Shown: piece after piece, positions 61,697-64,000 of the stretch | Numbering within the stretch: position 1 is the stretch's first letter | Layout of the letters: the number at the start of each line of letters is the position of its first letter | Assembly (NCBI RefSeq): GCF_004801295.1 | Contig: NZ_SSOC01000002.1 | Location: 186,001 to 250,000, forward strand | Length of the DNA: 64,000 nucleotides | Reading direction: 5' to 3' | Source: Pseudothauera nasutitermitis | Lineage (GTDB): Bacteria; Pseudomonadota; Gammaproteobacteria; Burkholderiales; Rhodocyclaceae | Program-made: the position numbers and the translations under genes | Notes under the pieces: model-generated | What the model saw: only the letters and a program-made list of their open reading frames with translations | What the model was told of the DNA's origin: nothing | Database searches by the model: none

Positions 61697-62513
61697 CGTC
61701 GCTGGCAAGCCTTACGTAGATGGGGGCAAAGGCATCGTTCTGGGTCACCTGCACGAGCTTTTCCTTGACCAGTTCGAGCATGGCGAGAAAGCTCACCACC
61801 AGCCCGGGCGGGCCCAGTCCGGGGTCGAACAGCGCCTCGAAGGCCACGAAGGCGCCGCCCGAGAGCCTGCGCAGGATGCCGGTCATGTGCTCGCGCACGG
61901 AAAGCTCCTCGCGCTGCACGCGGTGGTGCTGGTTGAGCCGCGCCTTCTTCATGATCTTCAGCCAGGCGTGCTGCAGATCGTGCAGGGTGACGTCGGGCAG
62001 GCGCTCCACCACCTTCTCGGCAACGAACACGCCGACCCACTCGAAATCGCGCTCCACGCGCGGCAGCACGTCGATGCGCGCGGCAGCCTGTTTCATCTGC
62101 TCGTATTCAAGCAGGCGGCGCACCAGTTCCGCGCGCGGATCGGCGGCCTCTTCCTCGCTCTCGCGCGGTGGACGCGGCAGCAGCATGCGCGACTTGATCT
62201 CCAGCAGCATGGCGGCCATCAGCAGGTAGTCGGCAGCCAGTTCCAGATTGGTGGCGCGCATGGCCTCGACGTATTCCAGGTACTGCACCGTGAGCGGCGC
62301 CATGGGAATGTCGAGGATGTCGAGGTTGGACTTGCGGATCAGGTAGAGCAGCAGGTCCAGCGGCCCTTCGAAGGCTTCCAGGAAGACTTCCAGCGCATCC
62401 GGCGGAATGTACAGATCGCGCGGCAGTTCCAGCATGGGCTGGCCGTACAGGCGCGCAACGGCGGCGGCCTCCTGGGCCGATTCGACGGGGGCAAGATCCA
62501 GCGCGTCGTTCAT
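61674..62513 (-). CDS. scpA: Segregation and condensation protein A
   Basis: Kleisin that bridges the SMC heads in bacterial condensin. It is 279 aa. The N-terminal [23 protein letters not shown] is the SMC-neck-binding helix, followed by [36 protein letters not shown]; a C-terminal winged helix (about 200-265) closes the ring. The start [12 protein letters not shown] carries a 40-residue leader. It overlaps scpB and follows the M50 protease gene after 18 bp. No smc gene is in the window. Confidence 0.95.
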   Translation of the reverse strand: MNDALDLAPVESAQEAAAVARLYGQPMLELPRDLYIPPDALEVFLEAFEGPLDLLLYLIRKSNLDILDIPMAPLTVQYLEYVEAMRATNLELAADYLLMAAMLLEIKSRMLLPRPPRESEEEAADPRAELVRRLLEYEQMKQAAARIDVLPRVERDFEWVGVFVAEKVVERLPDVTLHDLQHAWLKIMKKARLNQHHRVQREELSVREHMTGILRRLSGGAFVAFEALFDPGLGPPGLVVSFLAMLELVKEKLVQVTQNDAFAPIYVRLASDDAVTEHA

Positions 62514-62531
62514 GCGGCGGGCGTACGCGCG

Positions 62532-63197
62532 CTAGCCGTAGAAACCGAAAACCGTGGCGAGCGAAAAGCGGAACATCGCGATCAGCGGCCACAGGATGGC
62601 GCCCAGCACGCCGGTGAACAGCAGGATGAGCAGGATCGGAAAGCCGTACGGTTCGATGCGCGCGAACTGCCAGGCCAGCTTGCCGGGCAGCAGGCTCACG
62701 GCGATGCGCCCGCCATCGAGCGGTGGCAGCGGCAGCAGATTGAGGAAGAGCAGTACGGCGTTGATCGTCATGCCGGCCTCGGCCATCCGTTCCATCGGCA
62801 GCGTATAGGCCGTCTCGGGCGAACTGCTGGCGAACTTGAACACCAGCGCCCAGCCCAGCGCCATGATCAGGTTCATGAACGGCCCGGCGGCGGCCACCCA
62901 CAGCATGTCGGCCTTGGGGTTGCGCAGGCGGCCGAAATTCACCGGCACCGGCTTGGCCCAGCCGAACAGGATGCCGCCGGCGCCGAACAGTGTGGTGAGC
63001 GTGAGGATGCCGATGGGCACCAGCACCGTGCCGACCGGATCGATGTGCTTGAACGGATTGAGCGTGATGCGCCCGGCCTGGTCGGCCGTGGGGTCGCCGA
63101 AATGGCGTGCCACGTAGCCGTGCGCCGCCTCGTGCAGCGTGATGGCCAGCAGCACCGGCAGCGCCCAGATGGCAATCGTGGGGATCAGCGTTTCCAT
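62532..63197 (-). CDS. M50-family (site-2-protease-like) membrane metalloprotease
   Basis: A 221-aa multi-pass protein of the short S2P group without PDZ domain. The zinc motif HEAAH lies at 22-26 in the first helices and the third ligand in NLLPLPPLDGGRI; the intervening WVAAAGPFMNLIMAL is also conserved. Members are found beside scpA and YciO/Sua5 genes in many bacteria, with unknown substrate. The ATG at 63197 is followed by the hydrophobic helix as expected. Confidence 0.9.
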   Translation of the reverse strand: METLIPTIAIWALPVLLAITLHEAAHGYVARHFGDPTADQAGRITLNPFKHIDPVGTVLVPIGILTLTTLFGAGGILFGWAKPVPVNFGRLRNPKADMLWVAAAGPFMNLIMALGWALVFKFASSSPETAYTLPMERMAEAGMTINAVLLFLNLLPLPPLDGGRIAVSLLPGKLAWQFARIEPYGFPILLILLFTGVLGAILWPLIAMFRFSLATVFGFYG

Positions 63198-63267
63198 GAC
63201 GGACCGTTCGGCAAAACGCGGATTCTAGCAGAGCGCCCCAAGGCCTCCCGGACGCCCGCCAGGCGCC

Positions 63268-63900
63268 TCATTCGGCCTGCAGTCCAAAGGGTGCGGGGTC
63301 GCCGCGCCCCAGGCGCACCAGTTCGGGCGCGCCGGAGGTCAGATCGATCACCGTGGTGGCCTCGGGGCCGCAGTAACCGGCCTCGATCACCAGGTCCACC
63401 TGCTTTTCCAGGCGCTCGCGGATTTCCTCGGCGTCGGTGAGCGGCAGATCCTCCTCGGGCAGCAGCAGCGTGGAGGTCAGCATGGGTTCGTTGAGTTCTT
63501 CGAGCAGCGCGGACACCACCGGATGATCCGGCACGCGCAGGCCGATGGTCTTGCGCTTGGGATGCAGCACGCGGCGCGGCAACTCCTTGGTGCCTTCCAG
63601 GATGAAGGTGTAGGCGCCCGGCGTGGTGGCCTTGAGCAGGCGGAACTGGGCGTTGTCCACGCGCGCATAGGTGGCGATCTCGGAGAGGTCGCGGCACATC
63701 AGCGTGAAGTGGTGGCGTTCGTCCACGCCGCGGATGCGGCGGATGCGCTCCAGCGCGGAAGCGTCGCCGGTCAGCGCCGCGAGCGCATAGGCCGAATCGG
63801 TGGGCAGCGCCACCAGCTTGCCGGCGCGCAGGATTTCAGCGGCCTGGCGGATCAGCCGGGGCTGAGGATGTTCGGGATGCAGGGAAAAGAACTGGGCCAT
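63268..63900 (-). CDS. YciO/YrdC/Sua5-family protein (threonylcarbamoyl-AMP synthase-like)
   Basis: A 210-aa protein of the Sua5/YciO family. Family motifs: KLVALPTDSAYALAA (nucleotide-binding strand), RRIRGVDERHHFTLMCRDL, TPGAYTFILEGTKELPRR and GLRVPDH. Full Sua5/TsaC enzymes make the threonylcarbamoyl group of t6A37 in tRNA; the KR/D/S residues and short form resemble YciO, whose activity is weaker or different. It lies in a row with M50, scpA and scpB on the minus strand. Confidence 0.88.
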   Translation of the reverse strand: MAQFFSLHPEHPQPRLIRQAAEILRAGKLVALPTDSAYALAALTGDASALERIRRIRGVDERHHFTLMCRDLSEIATYARVDNAQFRLLKATTPGAYTFILEGTKELPRRVLHPKRKTIGLRVPDHPVVSALLEELNEPMLTSTLLLPEEDLPLTDAEEIRERLEKQVDLVIEAGYCGPEATTVIDLTSGAPELVRLGRGDPAPFGLQAE

Positions 63901-63952
63901 GATCTCTGGGATGTTTTTGTTTTTTGCTGCGGTGCCGGCAAGGCCGGCGGAT

Positions 63953-64000
63953 TCAGTGGGGTGTCAGACGGGTCCACACCGGCACGAGGTCCGGCGGCAA
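63953..64000 (-). CDS. Possible last codons of an upstream minus-strand gene
   Basis: On the minus strand an open frame enters from beyond 64000 and reads LPPDLVPVWTRLTPH before a TGA at 63955-63953. The gene order next to yciO in many proteobacteria would make this a PHP-domain phosphatase, but 15 residues cannot show it. The 52 bp between this stop and the YciO-like ATG hold a small GCCGGC hairpin without a useful T-run. Confidence 0.35.
   Translation of the reverse strand: MPPDLVPVWTRLTPH

Noticed and set aside
63931-63950. GCCGGC hairpin near the end of the window as a terminator
   Set aside because: Arms are only 6 bp and no T-run follows on the minus strand, the direction of both flanking genes.

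Overview
The window is very GC-rich, densely coded DNA from a Gram-negative bacterium, most likely a betaproteobacterium of the Rhodocyclales type (Azoarcus/Thauera/Zoogloea-like). The reasons are gene order and content: rpsB-tsf-pyrH-frr-uppS-cdsA divergent from map-glnD, pyrG-kdsA-eno-ftsB, hpnCDE, and scpA-scpB beside an M50 protease and a YciO/Sua5 protein. The taxonomic call is inference from order and family resemblance, not from a search.

Layout. 1-8131: translation and envelope housekeeping. A minus-strand operon (rpsB, tsf, pyrH, frr, uppS, partial cdsA) has a recognisable promoter at 4604-4633 and is divergent from map-glnD. 8169-16308: a YqhA-like membrane protein, tRNA-Leu(UAG), an AttEFGH-like ABC exporter with its lipocalin-like partner, and hpnCDE (squalene from farnesyl diphosphate). 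16314-21637: a HAD-like protein, fabI, a very small kinase-fold protein, a DUF3301 protein, a PiT phosphate transporter, a MazG-like pyrophosphohydrolase and rlmJ.

21795-37515 is the most unusual part: a 15.7-kb minus-strand type I secretion locus. In transcription order it holds an ABC transporter with a degenerate C39 domain, two tandemly duplicated 208-aa signal-anchored proteins, a 3,207-aa RTX protein with an N-terminal lipase-like domain and C-terminal Ig-like domains, a GT1-type glycosyltransferase, and an HlyD-type adaptor. No TolC-type protein is in the window. The duplicated genes and their flanks are clearly less GC-rich than the rest. My reading is a secreted, possibly glycosylated lipase/adhesin with a dedicated duplicated partner; immunity or chaperone function is plausible but unproven.

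37757-46248: gamma-carbonic anhydrase, periplasmic SIMPL and MliC-like proteins, an NlpC/P60 lipoprotein, a CBS protein, then ftsB-eno-kdsA-pyrG and rluB on the minus strand, and a short polyproline leader ORF. 46245-61024 is an accessory block between rluB and scpB. It holds a TPR membrane protein, a rhomboid protease, a DUF805/thioredoxin-like fusion, a FecI-FecR sigma/anti-sigma fusion with a siderophore receptor, an Rpn-type nuclease, and an alcohol/aldehyde dehydrogenase operon (adh, aldh, DUF779) next to an AcoR-type sigma-54 activator. Two matching inverted repeats and a good -24/-12 promoter lie in the last intergenic region, so this circuit can be read almost completely. 61064-64000: scpB, scpA, an M50 protease, a YciO/Sua5 protein and the last codons of another minus-strand gene.

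Starts were chosen by Shine-Dalgarno sequence, overlap with the preceding gene and family start position. All functions are assigned by reading the sequence without database searches.
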